From HXMU1420-13 sp963691715 (GTDB lineage: Bacteria; Bacteroidota; Rhodothermia; Balneolales; Balneolaceae): a stretch of 64,000 nucleotides of DNA. The notes below the pieces were generated by a model that had not been told where the DNA came from, made no database searches, and worked only from the letters and a program-made list of their open reading frames with translations. Made by a program: the position numbers and the translations under genes. The stretch lies in assembly GCA_963691715.1 (NCBI GenBank), contig OY829281.1:2170001-2234000 (forward strand), written 5' to 3'. This document shows positions 35,954 through 45,341 of this stretch, one piece after another; position 1 is the first letter of the stretch; every line of letters begins with the position of its first letter.

Positions 35954-37501
35954 TCATTTTTTGGGAGTTAAAGTAGCAATGGGTAAAATCATTTCTTCCA
36001 TGGATGCTCCCCCATGTTGAAAGGTATCTTTATAACGATTTTGGAATTTATGATAGTTAGTAGGATACACGAAATAATAATCTTCCAAGGCAATCAAGTA
36101 TTCATTGGAAACCGAAATCTTGGGGAGCTTAAAGCGAGAAGCATTACCAATTTTAAGACTTGCATTCTCATCTACCGCATTCAAATTTTTGCCATATTTA
36201 TATCTTAGGTTAGTAGCTGTATCTCTATCTCCATAGACTTTTGTATCACGCATGGAACGTACTGAGCCATGATCGGTAGTAATTACAATGGTTACCTCTT
36301 CCTCTGCTAATTCTTTAAACATCTGAAGCAAGGTTGAATGCTGGAACCAAGCATCCGTAATTGAACGAAATGCTCCTTCATCTGGAGCAAGTTCTTTTAT
36401 CACTTCTGAATCGGATCGGGAATGAACTAAGGTATCCACAAAATTGAACACAAAAGCAGCAAGTTTAGATTGCGCAAAATTCTTCATTTTATTTGCAATC
36501 TGTTTTCCAACTTCTGCGCTTAGTATTTTCTCATATTTAAAATTGATAGAGATTCCTGCTCTGTGTAATTGCTTTTCTAAAAGCTCCTCTTCATGACGAT
36601 TAAGTGATGATTCGTCTTGACCTTGTTGCCATAAACTTGGATATAGTTGTTCGATTTCCATAGGCGAGAGTCCTGCAAATATTGCATTTCTTGAATATGG
36701 AGTAGCTGTTGGAAGAATGGAATAATAAAAATCTGTTTGTATATCGTACATTTTCGCCAAGTATGGTTCAAACACTAACCATTGATCATATCGCATACAA
36801 TCAATTAAAAAAAACATAGTCTTTTTTCCATCCTTCACTTTTGGAAACACATACTTTCCGATTACTTCCGGAGAAAGGAGCGGGGCTTCTTTACTTCCTT
36901 CATTTAGCCAATCTTCGTAATTATTTTGTATAAATCGGCCGAATTCTCGGTTTGCATCTTTGAATTGATCATCTAAAACTTGAATAAGGGCTTCATCCCC
37001 ATCGCTAAGCTCCATTTGCCATTTAGTAAGCTCTCTATAGATTTCAATCCATTCTTTCCAATGTGTACGTGGATGAATACGTGAAGATAATTCTCCGAAC
37101 TGCCTTAAATACGACTGTGATGATTTTTCGGATTGTAATCTTGTAGTTTCTAACAGTTTTTTTGTAGTGAGTAGAATTTGAGATGGATTTACAGGCTTAA
37201 TAAGATAATCACTTATTTTTGCGCCAATAGCATCTTCCATAATCGATTCTTCTTCGCTTTTCGTAATCATTACTACTGGAAGACGAGGTTGTATAGATTT
37301 AATAGCATCTAATGTTTCGAGCCCTCCCATACCAGGCATTTGCTCATCTAAAAAAACAATATCAAAATTCTGATTTTTGATTTTCTCAACTGCATCTTGA
37401 CCATTTGTAACTGGAACAATTTCAAAACCCTTTTTTTCAAGAAATAGTATTAACGATTGTAGCTGATCTATTTCATCGTCAGCCCATAATATAATTGGCA
37501 T
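35954..37501 (-). CDS. porX: PorX: response regulator with PglZ domain, T9SS regulator
   Basis: 515 residues. N-terminal receiver domain: MPIILWADDEIDQL with phosphoacceptor region DIVFLDEQMPG and the K of ISDYLIKPVNP. The rest, from about residue 210, is a PglZ (alkaline-phosphatase-superfamily) domain: FFLIDCMRYDQW, the FNFVDTLVHSRSD segment and TTDHGSVRS supply the metal ligands. This fusion is PorX, which controls type IX secretion in the phylum, partnered with the PorY kinase (not in the window). Two proteins here carry T9SS sorting domains (15169 and 41015), so the window contains both regulator and cargo. Confidence 0.92.
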   Translation of the reverse strand: MPIILWADDEIDQLQSLILFLEKKGFEIVPVTNGQDAVEKIKNQNFDIVFLDEQMPGMGGLETLDAIKSIQPRLPVVMITKSEEESIMEDAIGAKISDYLIKPVNPSQILLTTKKLLETTRLQSEKSSQSYLRQFGELSSRIHPRTHWKEWIEIYRELTKWQMELSDGDEALIQVLDDQFKDANREFGRFIQNNYEDWLNEGSKEAPLLSPEVIGKYVFPKVKDGKKTMFFLIDCMRYDQWLVFEPYLAKMYDIQTDFYYSILPTATPYSRNAIFAGLSPMEIEQLYPSLWQQGQDESSLNRHEEELLEKQLHRAGISINFKYEKILSAEVGKQIANKMKNFAQSKLAAFVFNFVDTLVHSRSDSEVIKELAPDEGAFRSITDAWFQHSTLLQMFKELAEEEVTIVITTDHGSVRSMRDTKVYGDRDTATNLRYKYGKNLNAVDENASLKIGNASRFKLPKISVSNEYLIALEDYYFVYPTNYHKFQNRYKDTFQHGGASMEEMILPIATLTPKK

Positions 37502-37676
37502 AGGAATTTTTTAATGTGGTTTTATAATCAATAGTATTTCTTTTGAAACTTTAATAGATGTGAAAAATTACTAAATGTGCCCGTTTTTCCAATAATATCT
37601 ATTAAGAATTTTAAAAAAATAGTACGTAATAAATGTTAGTTACTCTAACTTCAATACCTATCATTATAATAGGTTG

Positions 37677-38156
37677 TTATAGCTTAATAAAGGGTTTAAT
37701 TTTATCAAGTGTACGTTTTCCTATGCCTTTAACATGTACAAGTTCCTCAACAGAATTAAATTTTCCGTTTGCTTCTCGATACTCAACGATTCTTAGAGCG
37801 TATGTTTCCCCAATTCCAGATAGGCTTTGCAACTCTTCAATGGTTGCAGTATTTATATCAATGAGTTCCTTAGTTAGAACTTCTGGTTCAATAGTTTCAT
37901 TTATTTCAATTCCTGCATATCTCTGTTCCTGAGTTAATTTTTCTCTTTCAATACCTTCACTTTTTCGTTCAAACTCAGCTTGAATTTCGGCATGGTTTTC
38001 AGGCATTGGAACAATACGTTGTTTCATAACTAAATTTGTGAGTAGCAATACAACCATAATACTCAGTAAAATAGTAACCGTGACTCGCTCTTTTTTGGTA
38101 ATTTGAAGTTTATCAACCCAAAAAAATAATGATCGTTTAACTTTTTGTTTATCCAT
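37677..38156 (-). CDS. ComEA-like helix-hairpin-helix DNA-binding protein
   Basis: About 159 residues. One membrane helix (VTVTILLSIMVVLLLTNLVM), then a charged linker and a C-terminal double HhH domain: DINTATIEELQSLSGIGETY and FNSVEELVHVKGIGKRTLDKI. This arrangement, anchored and facing the periplasm, matches ComEA-type receptors that bind incoming DNA in natural transformation; other ComE/ComF genes are not in the window. I start it at ATG 38156 (MDKQKVKRSLFFW); upstream TTG 38207 and ATG 38162 are alternatives. Confidence 0.8.
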   Translation of the reverse strand: MDKQKVKRSLFFWVDKLQITKKERVTVTILLSIMVVLLLTNLVMKQRIVPMPENHAEIQAEFERKSEGIEREKLTQEQRYAGIEINETIEPEVLTKELIDINTATIEELQSLSGIGETYALRIVEYREANGKFNSVEELVHVKGIGKRTLDKIKPFIKL

Positions 38157-38256
38157 AAACATTGTGATTTCAGTTGTAAATAAGCCAAAGATTTTATTCG
38201 AAGTCAACTTGTTTTGGAGTTATTGAATTGAGAAGTTTGCCTATCGATTTTTTTTC

Positions 38257-39051
38257 ATGGACAAAACATTTTTCTTCACCTATAAAAATCAACACATAGC
38301 CTATCAGGTAATAGGTACTGGTAAAGCTCTAATTATCTTACATGGTTGGGGTAGCAGTAAACGTGTTATGATGCCTATCGCTAAATCCCTTGAACACATA
38401 CGATCTTGTTATGTAATCGATTTCCCTGGCTTTGGTGAATCTAACGAGCCGAGTAAACCTTGGACTATTGATGATTATGCAGATGCCATAGAGGCGTTTA
38501 TTTCAATGCTTCCAGATGATCATGTTGATGTACTGGTTCACTCTTTTGGTGGTCGTGTAATTTTAAAACTTCTTAATAGGCGAAAAGGAAAAGAAGTGAT
38601 CCAAAAAGTTCTGATAACTGGTGGGGCAGGGATGAAGCCTAAACGATCCATTACGTACTATTTTCGAAAATACACCGCTAAAACACTAAAGGCACCGTTT
38701 TTAATTCTCACAGCTTCACTCCGCGATAAGGCCTTATCATGGCTTAGAGGTACTAACCTTTGGAAAAGTTTAGGATCTGCGGACTATGTTAATCTTTCTG
38801 GAGTAATGAGAGAAACTTTTGTAAAAACGGTAACTAATCACTTAGAATGTGAACTGCCTACCATTGAACATGAAACCCTGTTATTGTGGGGCAGAAATGA
38901 TGAGGCTACACCCGTATATCAAGCCGAACGTATAGAAGCGGGAATAAAAAATTCAGCTTTGGTAGTAATAGAAGATGCAGGTCATTACGCATTTTTAGAT
39001 AAGCCGAAACAATTTATAGCTATCGCAAAAGCATTCTTTGAACCTAAATAA
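38257..39051 (+). CDS. Alpha/beta-fold hydrolase
   Basis: 264 residues, cytoplasmic, no signal peptide. The alpha/beta-hydrolase core is complete: oxyanion strand LIILHGWGSSK, FPGFGESNEP, nucleophile elbow VHSFGGRV, late Asp in LLWGRNDEATPV and His in DAGHYAFLDKP. Broad specificity class (esterases, C-C hydrolases). Neighbours give no clue to substrate. Confidence 0.85.
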   Translation: MDKTFFFTYKNQHIAYQVIGTGKALIILHGWGSSKRVMMPIAKSLEHIRSCYVIDFPGFGESNEPSKPWTIDDYADAIEAFISMLPDDHVDVLVHSFGGRVILKLLNRRKGKEVIQKVLITGGAGMKPKRSITYYFRKYTAKTLKAPFLILTASLRDKALSWLRGTNLWKSLGSADYVNLSGVMRETFVKTVTNHLECELPTIEHETLLLWGRNDEATPVYQAERIEAGIKNSALVVIEDAGHYAFLDKPKQFIAIAKAFFEPK

Positions 39052-39080
39052 TTGAACTTATGTGGTTTGATTTAAGAGTA

Positions 39081-40019
39081 TCATCGTACTAAATGTTCAA
39101 ATACCTGGTGTTCATTAAGACTCAAATGAATATGTAGAGATTCGATAGTTAATTTAGAACTTAGAAGGGCAATACCTTTGTTTTGGGTCTTTTTACTACT
39201 TCTATCCCCATTGATGCCATAAATTGGATCGTCAATGATTGGGAAACCCCATTCAGCTAAATGCAATCGAATTTGATGTGTACGCCCCGTTACTGGTCGG
39301 CATTTAACAAGTGAAGTCGAATCATAAGTCTTTATCACTTCAAAATGTGTGATTGCATCCTGCCCGGTATCTAAGTGTAGTCCACTTTCGAAAACAAAAC
39401 CTTTTTTCCTTCTAATTTTAGATTCTATTGTTTTTTTGTTTTCTAGAGGTACTCCAACAATAAGTGCATGGTATTCTTTTTCAACATTCCCAGAACTAAA
39501 CGCTTCCATTACTTTTTTTGAGAAAGGTTTATTTTTTGCAAAAAGCACAATTCCTGATGTTACAGCATCTAAACGATGAGTAATTTTTAGATGGTTAAAT
39601 CCCATTTCTTGCAATATCCAAGTAAGAGAATTTTTATTATATCTTCCTCCTGGATGCATGGGTAAGGGTGAAGGTTTAAAGACGGCTAAAAATTCTTCTG
39701 ATTCGTGTAAAATTTCAACTTCATTTGGAACGCTTGGTTCTATTACAGAAGGGTTATGGTGCCGAATTTCATCTTTCTGTTCTAATAGGGTGTTGTAACT
39801 ACAATCACGATTCTCTAAATATACACGTCCTTCGCGTATTCTTTCTCTCCAAACTAATTCTGTATTAAATGGAAACTTATTCGTTAATAATTCTAAAAGT
39901 GTTTTCCCGACAAATTCTATATCTGGCTTGAAATGGTGGGTTATTGGATAGGGATTCACTATCCTAACTTTTCTTGAAATTATTTTTTTAGGATTGCTGG
40001 TCACGCTGCTTGAATTCAT
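39081..40019 (-). CDS. RluA-family RNA pseudouridine synthase
   Basis: About 312 residues from ATG 40019. Catalytic motif HRLDAVTSGIVLFAKN contains the Asp that attacks uridine; TGRTHQIRLHLAEWGFPI and the middle HPGGRYNKN segment are the other family blocks. An N-terminal S4-like region is present (FVGKTLLELLT, EGRVYLEN). Which RNA position it modifies cannot be told. An upstream ATG at 40109 lies within the trhO gene and gives a leader unlike the family; even so the start overlaps trhO by 32 bases, so coupling is likely. Confidence 0.85.
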   Translation of the reverse strand: MNSSSVTSNPKKIISRKVRIVNPYPITHHFKPDIEFVGKTLLELLTNKFPFNTELVWRERIREGRVYLENRDCSYNTLLEQKDEIRHHNPSVIEPSVPNEVEILHESEEFLAVFKPSPLPMHPGGRYNKNSLTWILQEMGFNHLKITHRLDAVTSGIVLFAKNKPFSKKVMEAFSSGNVEKEYHALIVGVPLENKKTIESKIRRKKGFVFESGLHLDTGQDAITHFEVIKTYDSTSLVKCRPVTGRTHQIRLHLAEWGFPIIDDPIYGINGDRSSKKTQNKGIALLSSKLTIESLHIHLSLNEHQVFEHLVR

Positions 40020-40938
40020 CCCCAAAATAATTGTACCATTTTCTAAAGGGTTTAAAAGCGTTATTAGCATCGAAAGGTCGTTTAAATTCACTTTGTTTGC
40101 ATTCTTCACTGCAACACCCTTCCATTATATGAGCGCCTTCCTCAGAGCATACAAATAGTTTGTTACACTCCATGTTTGCACAGTTCACATAAGTATCTGC
40201 TGGTTTTCCAGTAATTTCACAATTAGAAATTGGAGCTAAATGTTTTGGATTCACAGGTACAATTAAACGATCATCAAAAACAAAGCATTTACCTTCAAAA
40301 TGTTTTCCCTCTTCTTTCTTTGCATAATTTAGAATACCGCCATGCAATTGATTAACATCATCCCAACCTTTATCCTTCATCAACACAGAGAATTTCTCAC
40401 AACGAATTCCTCCTGTACAGTACATAAGTACTTTCTTGTCTTTTGGGATGTTTGATTCATCTAACCATTTCGGAAAATCATAAAAATTATCAAGATCTGG
40501 AGTAATAGCACCTTTAAAATGACCTACTTTGGATTCATAATTGTTACGTACATCGATCATTACATATTCTTCATCAGATTCCATTACTTCACGCCATTCT
40601 TCTGGCTCTAGATGCTGCCCCCCATGTTTGGGATCCACATCTTCCACATGAAGAGAAACAATTTCTTCACGCACCTTGCATATTAACTTTGCAAACGGAA
40701 TATATTCCGACTGGTCTTGTTTAAATTCTGTATCCTCAAAACCAGGTAAAGACCATAGAAACTTTTTATAGGTATCTATTTGTTGATAAGTACCAGCAGC
40801 TGTGCCATTTATACCTTCTGAAGAAATATAAATTCTCCCTTTGATTCCCAATTCTTGGCAAAACTTTTTATGTTGTTTATTAAAACGTTCTACTTCTAGA
40901 ATTGGGGAAAAATTGTAATAAAGTATAACTTCGTACAT
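39988..40938 (-). CDS. trhO: tRNA uridine(34) hydroxylase TrhO
   Basis: 316 residues. Oxygen-dependent 5-hydroxylation of uridine 34 in tRNA, a cytoplasmic modification. Rhodanese-like core with active-site Cys in MYCTGGIRCEKFS, and the family N-terminal block GRIYISSEGINGTAAG. The C-terminal Cys-rich region (CANMECNKLFVC, CCSEEC) is the usual zinc-binding tail. It overlaps the start of the RluA-family gene, so two RNA-modification genes form an operon. Confidence 0.93.
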   Translation of the reverse strand: MYEVILYYNFSPILEVERFNKQHKKFCQELGIKGRIYISSEGINGTAAGTYQQIDTYKKFLWSLPGFEDTEFKQDQSEYIPFAKLICKVREEIVSLHVEDVDPKHGGQHLEPEEWREVMESDEEYVMIDVRNNYESKVGHFKGAITPDLDNFYDFPKWLDESNIPKDKKVLMYCTGGIRCEKFSVLMKDKGWDDVNQLHGGILNYAKKEEGKHFEGKCFVFDDRLIVPVNPKHLAPISNCEITGKPADTYVNCANMECNKLFVCSEEGAHIMEGCCSEECKQSEFKRPFDANNAFKPFRKWYNYFGDEFKQRDQQS

Positions 40939-41014
40939 CTTATAATTTTAAAGACGATCAAGTCGTTGGATTTCTGGAAAAACAAAAATTACATAATTTC
41001 ACTGAAAAAAGATC

Positions 41015-42760
41015 TTGTTAAACCAATCAATACTACCAAAAATATTTTTCTTTTTACTGTTTATCGTTGTTTCTAATGCTACTCAACTTAAGGCTCAAGA
41101 AACATTCCAAGAAATCTATGAAAAATATCTACGGGGGGAAACCACTAGAATACACACCATCGAACATATGATGGAACATTTAGAGCATGATCACAGTGAA
41201 CACGATTTTATTAAATGTTTAACTCCTTTGATGATACTTGTAGAAAATGAGCGTCAAGAGTCGTCTTTTTCAAATCCATTATTTTTAAAAACAGCTCCAG
41301 CCAAAAAAGATTTTTCCGTTAACGAGTTTGTATCACCTTCTGGTAAATTTCAAATCCATTATGCTACATCAGGACGTCATCAAGTACCATTAGATGATTT
41401 GAATGGTAATACCATACCTGACTATGTAGAAGAAGTAGCTGAAGCAGCAGATTATTCCTATAACCAAGAAATCTTAACTCTTGGATACTCCGATCCTATT
41501 GATGAAGGAGAGATGTACGATGTATATATTGAAGATTTATCAAATTTTGGAGCATATGGATTAACTAATAATAGTACAGTTGGCAGCTTTCCTTGTGATA
41601 TTTCTGGATCAGAAACCTGTATTTATATTGAAAATGACTTCAAGGGATTCCCAGAGAACACAGACCCTGAAGGTCGAGTAATTGGTTCTATTAAAGTTAC
41701 CATGGCCCATGAGTTTAAACATTCCATTCAATATGTCCAAAACAATTGGCGCGGTAATTCTGATCTATGGGCCGAAATGGACGCTACCTTAATGGAAGAG
41801 GTTGTTTACGACGATGTAAATGATTATTACAATTATATTGGAGGTTTTTCCACCGATTTATTCAGTAGTCCTTCTAGTTCACTTACCGCAGGTTCCTATG
41901 AAGATATTACTTGGGCGTTGTACTTCCATGAACGATTTGGTGATGATTTTTGGCCCTCCATGTGGGATATTATTGAAGAGAACAATCAAACATCATTAAT
42001 CGAAGCTATAGAAACTGAACTACAATCAAGATCAGAATCATACCATGAAGCCGTTTTAGAATCTTATCTGTGGCATATGGCCAGTGGCTCAAATCTTGCA
42101 AATATTAATTATGGCTTTGATGAGGCATTCGAATATCCCAATCCTAACATATCCCAATTTTTTTCAAAGCTACAAACAGAACCCATAACCGAAACATTTT
42201 TACAACCTTTTTCTGCAAGATATTATCTCACTTCTCCTGAAGATATCACTCCAAACGGCTTCTTAAAACTAGACTTCAACTCCAATACAGAAGATATTCA
42301 TTTCGGTTTTCTTGGTTATCAAAAGGATGGAAATCTAGAAACTTATAGTGTTTTAGGTAATCCAAACCGTTTAAATGGTACTATAGAAACAACTTGGGAA
42401 TGGGAAAATCTAGATAAAGTTGGTCTAGTTGTAATGAATAGTAACCCAACTTCTAACGGGAATTATTCCTTCCAAATAACAGAATACTTTATTGAACAGC
42501 AAATTCAATTGGCTCAAAATTTCCCCAATCCATTTAATCCACAAACTACCATTCGATTATCTATTCCACAAACCCAAGCAGTCAAGTTAGATGTATATGA
42601 TATTTTAGGACGGCATATTCAAACCATTTATGAAGGAAATGTAAATGCTGGTTTTAAAGACTTTACATTTGATGCAAGTTCATTATCCTCTGGGATATAT
42701 ATTTATCAGTTAGAAAGTAATAGTGGAATTCAGAAGAAAGCAATGACCCTTATAAAATAG
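41015..42760 (+). CDS. T9SS-exported putative metalloprotease (MXAN_6640-like)
   Basis: 581 residues. Signal peptide with TTG start (LPKIFFFLLFIVVSNATQLKA); no in-frame ATG is near. Secreted zinc protease: MAHEFKHSIQYVQNNWRG holds the HExxH-type site (H-E-F-K-H), with a downstream EMDATLMEEVVYDDV supplying the third ligand, the pattern of the MXAN_6640 family. The last 80 residues are a type A T9SS sorting domain: AQNFPNPFNPQTTIRLS, VYDILGRHIQ, SGIYIYQLE and a final MTLIK. Its end overlaps the unknown gene at 42750 convergently by 11 bp. Confidence 0.85.
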   Translation: MLNQSILPKIFFFLLFIVVSNATQLKAQETFQEIYEKYLRGETTRIHTIEHMMEHLEHDHSEHDFIKCLTPLMILVENERQESSFSNPLFLKTAPAKKDFSVNEFVSPSGKFQIHYATSGRHQVPLDDLNGNTIPDYVEEVAEAADYSYNQEILTLGYSDPIDEGEMYDVYIEDLSNFGAYGLTNNSTVGSFPCDISGSETCIYIENDFKGFPENTDPEGRVIGSIKVTMAHEFKHSIQYVQNNWRGNSDLWAEMDATLMEEVVYDDVNDYYNYIGGFSTDLFSSPSSSLTAGSYEDITWALYFHERFGDDFWPSMWDIIEENNQTSLIEAIETELQSRSESYHEAVLESYLWHMASGSNLANINYGFDEAFEYPNPNISQFFSKLQTEPITETFLQPFSARYYLTSPEDITPNGFLKLDFNSNTEDIHFGFLGYQKDGNLETYSVLGNPNRLNGTIETTWEWENLDKVGLVVMNSNPTSNGNYSFQITEYFIEQQIQLAQNFPNPFNPQTTIRLSIPQTQAVKLDVYDILGRHIQTIYEGNVNAGFKDFTFDASSLSSGIYIYQLESNSGIQKKAMTLIK

Positions 42761-43724
42761 AATGCTTTTTGAAGTCGACTCTAGGTAAATTAAAATGAGT
42801 TAGGTTAAATGAGATATAGGAAAGCATCCTAAGCATTTTTATCTCTGTAGCTGGTGTTGCATATTCTTTCCAAGCGATATAATTATCTTTAAATGTAAAA
42901 TTTAATGGATTTTTTTCGTCTAAAACTTCAATTGCTTCATCAATAGTTAATGCTTGAGAATATGATAATAAGCCAGCCAACATTATGTTAATAAATCCAT
43001 GAATTTTCATATTTATATCATCATCAAAATAGGTAAATGAATTTACATTATGCCCAGCGAATTTAATAGCAACATTTGCGTCTCTTGCACTTTGTATTAA
43101 TTCTGCTAAAAACTTAGAAGTAGGATCAGGTGTACAATTAATTTTAAAGCCTGAGAATAAATAATTTTCAATTTTTCGCTTGTATACTGATTTATTGTGG
43201 ACTGCAATTACCTTTAAAATTTTTTTTGCCAAATTTATATCATAAGTATTTCCTGGGATTTCAAAGAATACTCGATCTGGTAATATTTTTGAATCTGCCG
43301 AGGTTCTTACCACCACTTCGATAGCTTTGACTAATTCGTCAGCATTAAAATTTTCAACACTTAAGGTTGGCAAAGTTAATTCAAGAACGTTAGTTTTTAC
43401 TTCACCAGGAAACCCAGAATGAGCATATAAAATATCTTTTTCAATATTAAGTACAGAAGTCTTAAAGTCATGTAAAGAATCTACAATTGGCCCAAAAATG
43501 CATAAGTTCAACGGGCCCTTGACACTATCGTATCGGTCAGAAAAACGAACCATATCTGAAATTTGAGAATATGGGATCACAAATCTTGATAAAATCCAGC
43601 TATTTTCATCATGTGTAAGAGCTGCATAATTTTCAAAAGCCTTCCTTATTGGCGCTTCGACAGGGGGCTTAAGCGCAGCATAATCAATGCTATTCGATAA
43701 AAGATAATTGATTGATTTAAACAT
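42750..43724 (-). CDS. Conserved hypothetical protein, probable TIM-barrel-like fold
   Basis: 324 residues, cytoplasmic, no signal peptide. I do not recognise the family. Alternating strand/helix pattern, with segments such as GPLNLCIFGPIV, NVLELTLPTLS, RVFFEIPGN, KINCTPDPTSKFLAE, ANVAIKFAGHNVNSF and HGFINIMLAGLLSYSQ, is consistent with a TIM barrel having conserved His and Asn near strand ends. It is transcribed alone, away from the HU genes at 43825. It is a full, healthy frame. Confidence 0.7.
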   Translation of the reverse strand: MFKSINYLLSNSIDYAALKPPVEAPIRKAFENYAALTHDENSWILSRFVIPYSQISDMVRFSDRYDSVKGPLNLCIFGPIVDSLHDFKTSVLNIEKDILYAHSGFPGEVKTNVLELTLPTLSVENFNADELVKAIEVVVRTSADSKILPDRVFFEIPGNTYDINLAKKILKVIAVHNKSVYKRKIENYLFSGFKINCTPDPTSKFLAELIQSARDANVAIKFAGHNVNSFTYFDDDINMKIHGFINIMLAGLLSYSQALTIDEAIEVLDEKNPLNFTFKDNYIAWKEYATPATEIKMLRMLSYISFNLTHFNLPRVDFKKHSIL

Positions 43725-43824
43725 ATCCTAAAAAATACATATCTAGAATGGAATGATAGCTAAAGATGTTATTTTTTTATCAAATATTTAACAATATTCA
43801 TAATTTGTCTGATAAAATTATTGT

Positions 43825-44103
43825 ATGGCAAAATCTGATAAAGTAAAATCGATAAGTGATAAAATGAATTTAACTCAACAAGAAACTGAGTTAATCTTTG
43901 ATAAATGTATTGAAATCTTATCAGACCATCTCGCCAACGATGAAGGCTTTTCACTTCCTAAGATTGGTAGTTTTTCAACTCGGATTCGAGAAAGTTATCA
44001 AACGTATAACCCTCACTATAAAGGAATGATTAGGTTGCCTAAGAAAAAAGTAGTGCAGTTCACTCAAAGCTCCACGTTGAAAACTGAATTAAACAACGAA
44101 TAG
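43825..44103 (+). CDS. HU-family DNA-binding protein
   Basis: 92 residues. Small nucleoid-associated protein: an N-terminal helical dimerisation half (LTQQETELIFDKCIEIL), LPKIGSFSTRIRE as the saddle start, and a beta arm with MIRLPKKKVVQFTQ. The arm is short and lacks the typical NPxTG motif, so it is an unusual HU variant. Its stop (TAG) is followed within two bases by the next HU-domain gene. Confidence 0.85.
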   Translation: MAKSDKVKSISDKMNLTQQETELIFDKCIEILSDHLANDEGFSLPKIGSFSTRIRESYQTYNPHYKGMIRLPKKKVVQFTQSSTLKTELNNE

Positions 44104-44105
44104 TG

Positions 44106-45341
44106 ATGAGTACAAAAATTACATTAAATCAATTAATCGAAGAGTTATCTGACGAAGCAATAATCTCTAAAACAAAGAGCCAAGAATTCTTCAATCGCTT
44201 AATTGAATCGATGCTTGAGGATATTCATAGTAAAGGTAAATCAGCGCTCACTAATTTTGGAAGTTTTACGATTATTGAAGTTGCTGAAAGAGCGGGCATA
44301 AATCCAAAAACTGGCGAACCCTTATCTATTCCTGCTCATAAAAGAATTTCTTTTACTCCTTACAAAACTCTCGAGAGAAAAGTCAATCAAGATTACAATC
44401 ATCTTGAAGCTGAAATAGTAGATTCCTCAACAGCAAAAGAGAACTCACATTTAGAACAAAGCGAACATGTACAAAATGAAGACAAAACTATCTTAGATAC
44501 CTTAAATACTCAAGAACATGTTGAGGGAAATGATAATCACCTAGAATCAGATATAGACTCAACTGAAGAACATCTTTTTCAGGATTTAGTTGAAATAGAA
44601 GAAGAGTTGCAATCTTCAAAGGAAGACACCACCTTTAATTTTACCAACGAAGAAGATAGTTTTGAATCCTCTACCTCAGAAAATCAGAAGTCATTTTGGC
44701 TAAAAAATAAATCATTACAAAAATATCTAGGCTTATTATTAGTTTTTTTGATTGGTATTTTCACGGTATGGTTCTTTTTTTTACGTGTAAAAACCCCGCC
44801 TACACCTCCAACTTCCTCTAACACTACACAAGATATTTTAAACGATCCCTCTGCTTTCGAAAATGAACAGATTTTAAACGAGGTGATGGATGCCAATCAA
44901 GAATCAATCGATGAAACTACATCGCAAATTATTCCAATGATTGCACCAGATATTGATGTAAGTGAAATCGATAACGAATTTAAAACTATTGAGAATAGGA
45001 TATCGAGTAGTATACCTAGATCAACTGCAATTACAAGATACAGCGTGAATACGGATATTTGGATTTTTGAAATTGCAAGACAAACCTATGGTAATACAAG
45101 GTTATGGCCATTAATTTTTGAAGCAAATTACTCATTAGACAATAATCCAGATTTGATTTTACCAAATATTGAATTAGAAATTCCTATGCTAGATGGTAAT
45201 GCACAGAATCCATCAGCTGCCGATTACAGAAAACTCGCCGATGCAGCTCGTTATGTTGCTTTAGCTTACGAAAGAGCTGGGAATAACAAACAAGCTACTG
45301 CTTACTTTGGAGCTGCAGACTGGTACGAAACTATGCAGTAA
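44106..45341 (+). CDS. Membrane-anchored HU-domain protein with C-terminal LysM-like domain
   Basis: About 411 residues. Residues 1-95 are an HU fold (LTNFGSFTIIEVAERAG, NPKTGEPLSIPAHKRISF). Residues 95-200 are an acidic, low-complexity linker. One transmembrane helix follows at about 205-228 (YLGLLLVFLIGIFTVWFFFL). After a second linker, residues 308-360 resemble LysM (YSVNTDIWIFEIARQTYGN, LWPLIFEAN, PNIELEIP), and the end has a TPR-like helix pair. The HU domain would face the cytoplasm and the LysM-like domain the periplasm and cell wall. ATG 44106 is chosen over GTG 44103. Immediately after another HU gene, probably translationally coupled. Confidence 0.8.
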   Translation: MSTKITLNQLIEELSDEAIISKTKSQEFFNRLIESMLEDIHSKGKSALTNFGSFTIIEVAERAGINPKTGEPLSIPAHKRISFTPYKTLERKVNQDYNHLEAEIVDSSTAKENSHLEQSEHVQNEDKTILDTLNTQEHVEGNDNHLESDIDSTEEHLFQDLVEIEEELQSSKEDTTFNFTNEEDSFESSTSENQKSFWLKNKSLQKYLGLLLVFLIGIFTVWFFFLRVKTPPTPPTSSNTTQDILNDPSAFENEQILNEVMDANQESIDETTSQIIPMIAPDIDVSEIDNEFKTIENRISSSIPRSTAITRYSVNTDIWIFEIARQTYGNTRLWPLIFEANYSLDNNPDLILPNIELEIPMLDGNAQNPSAADYRKLADAARYVALAYERAGNNKQATAYFGAADWYETMQ

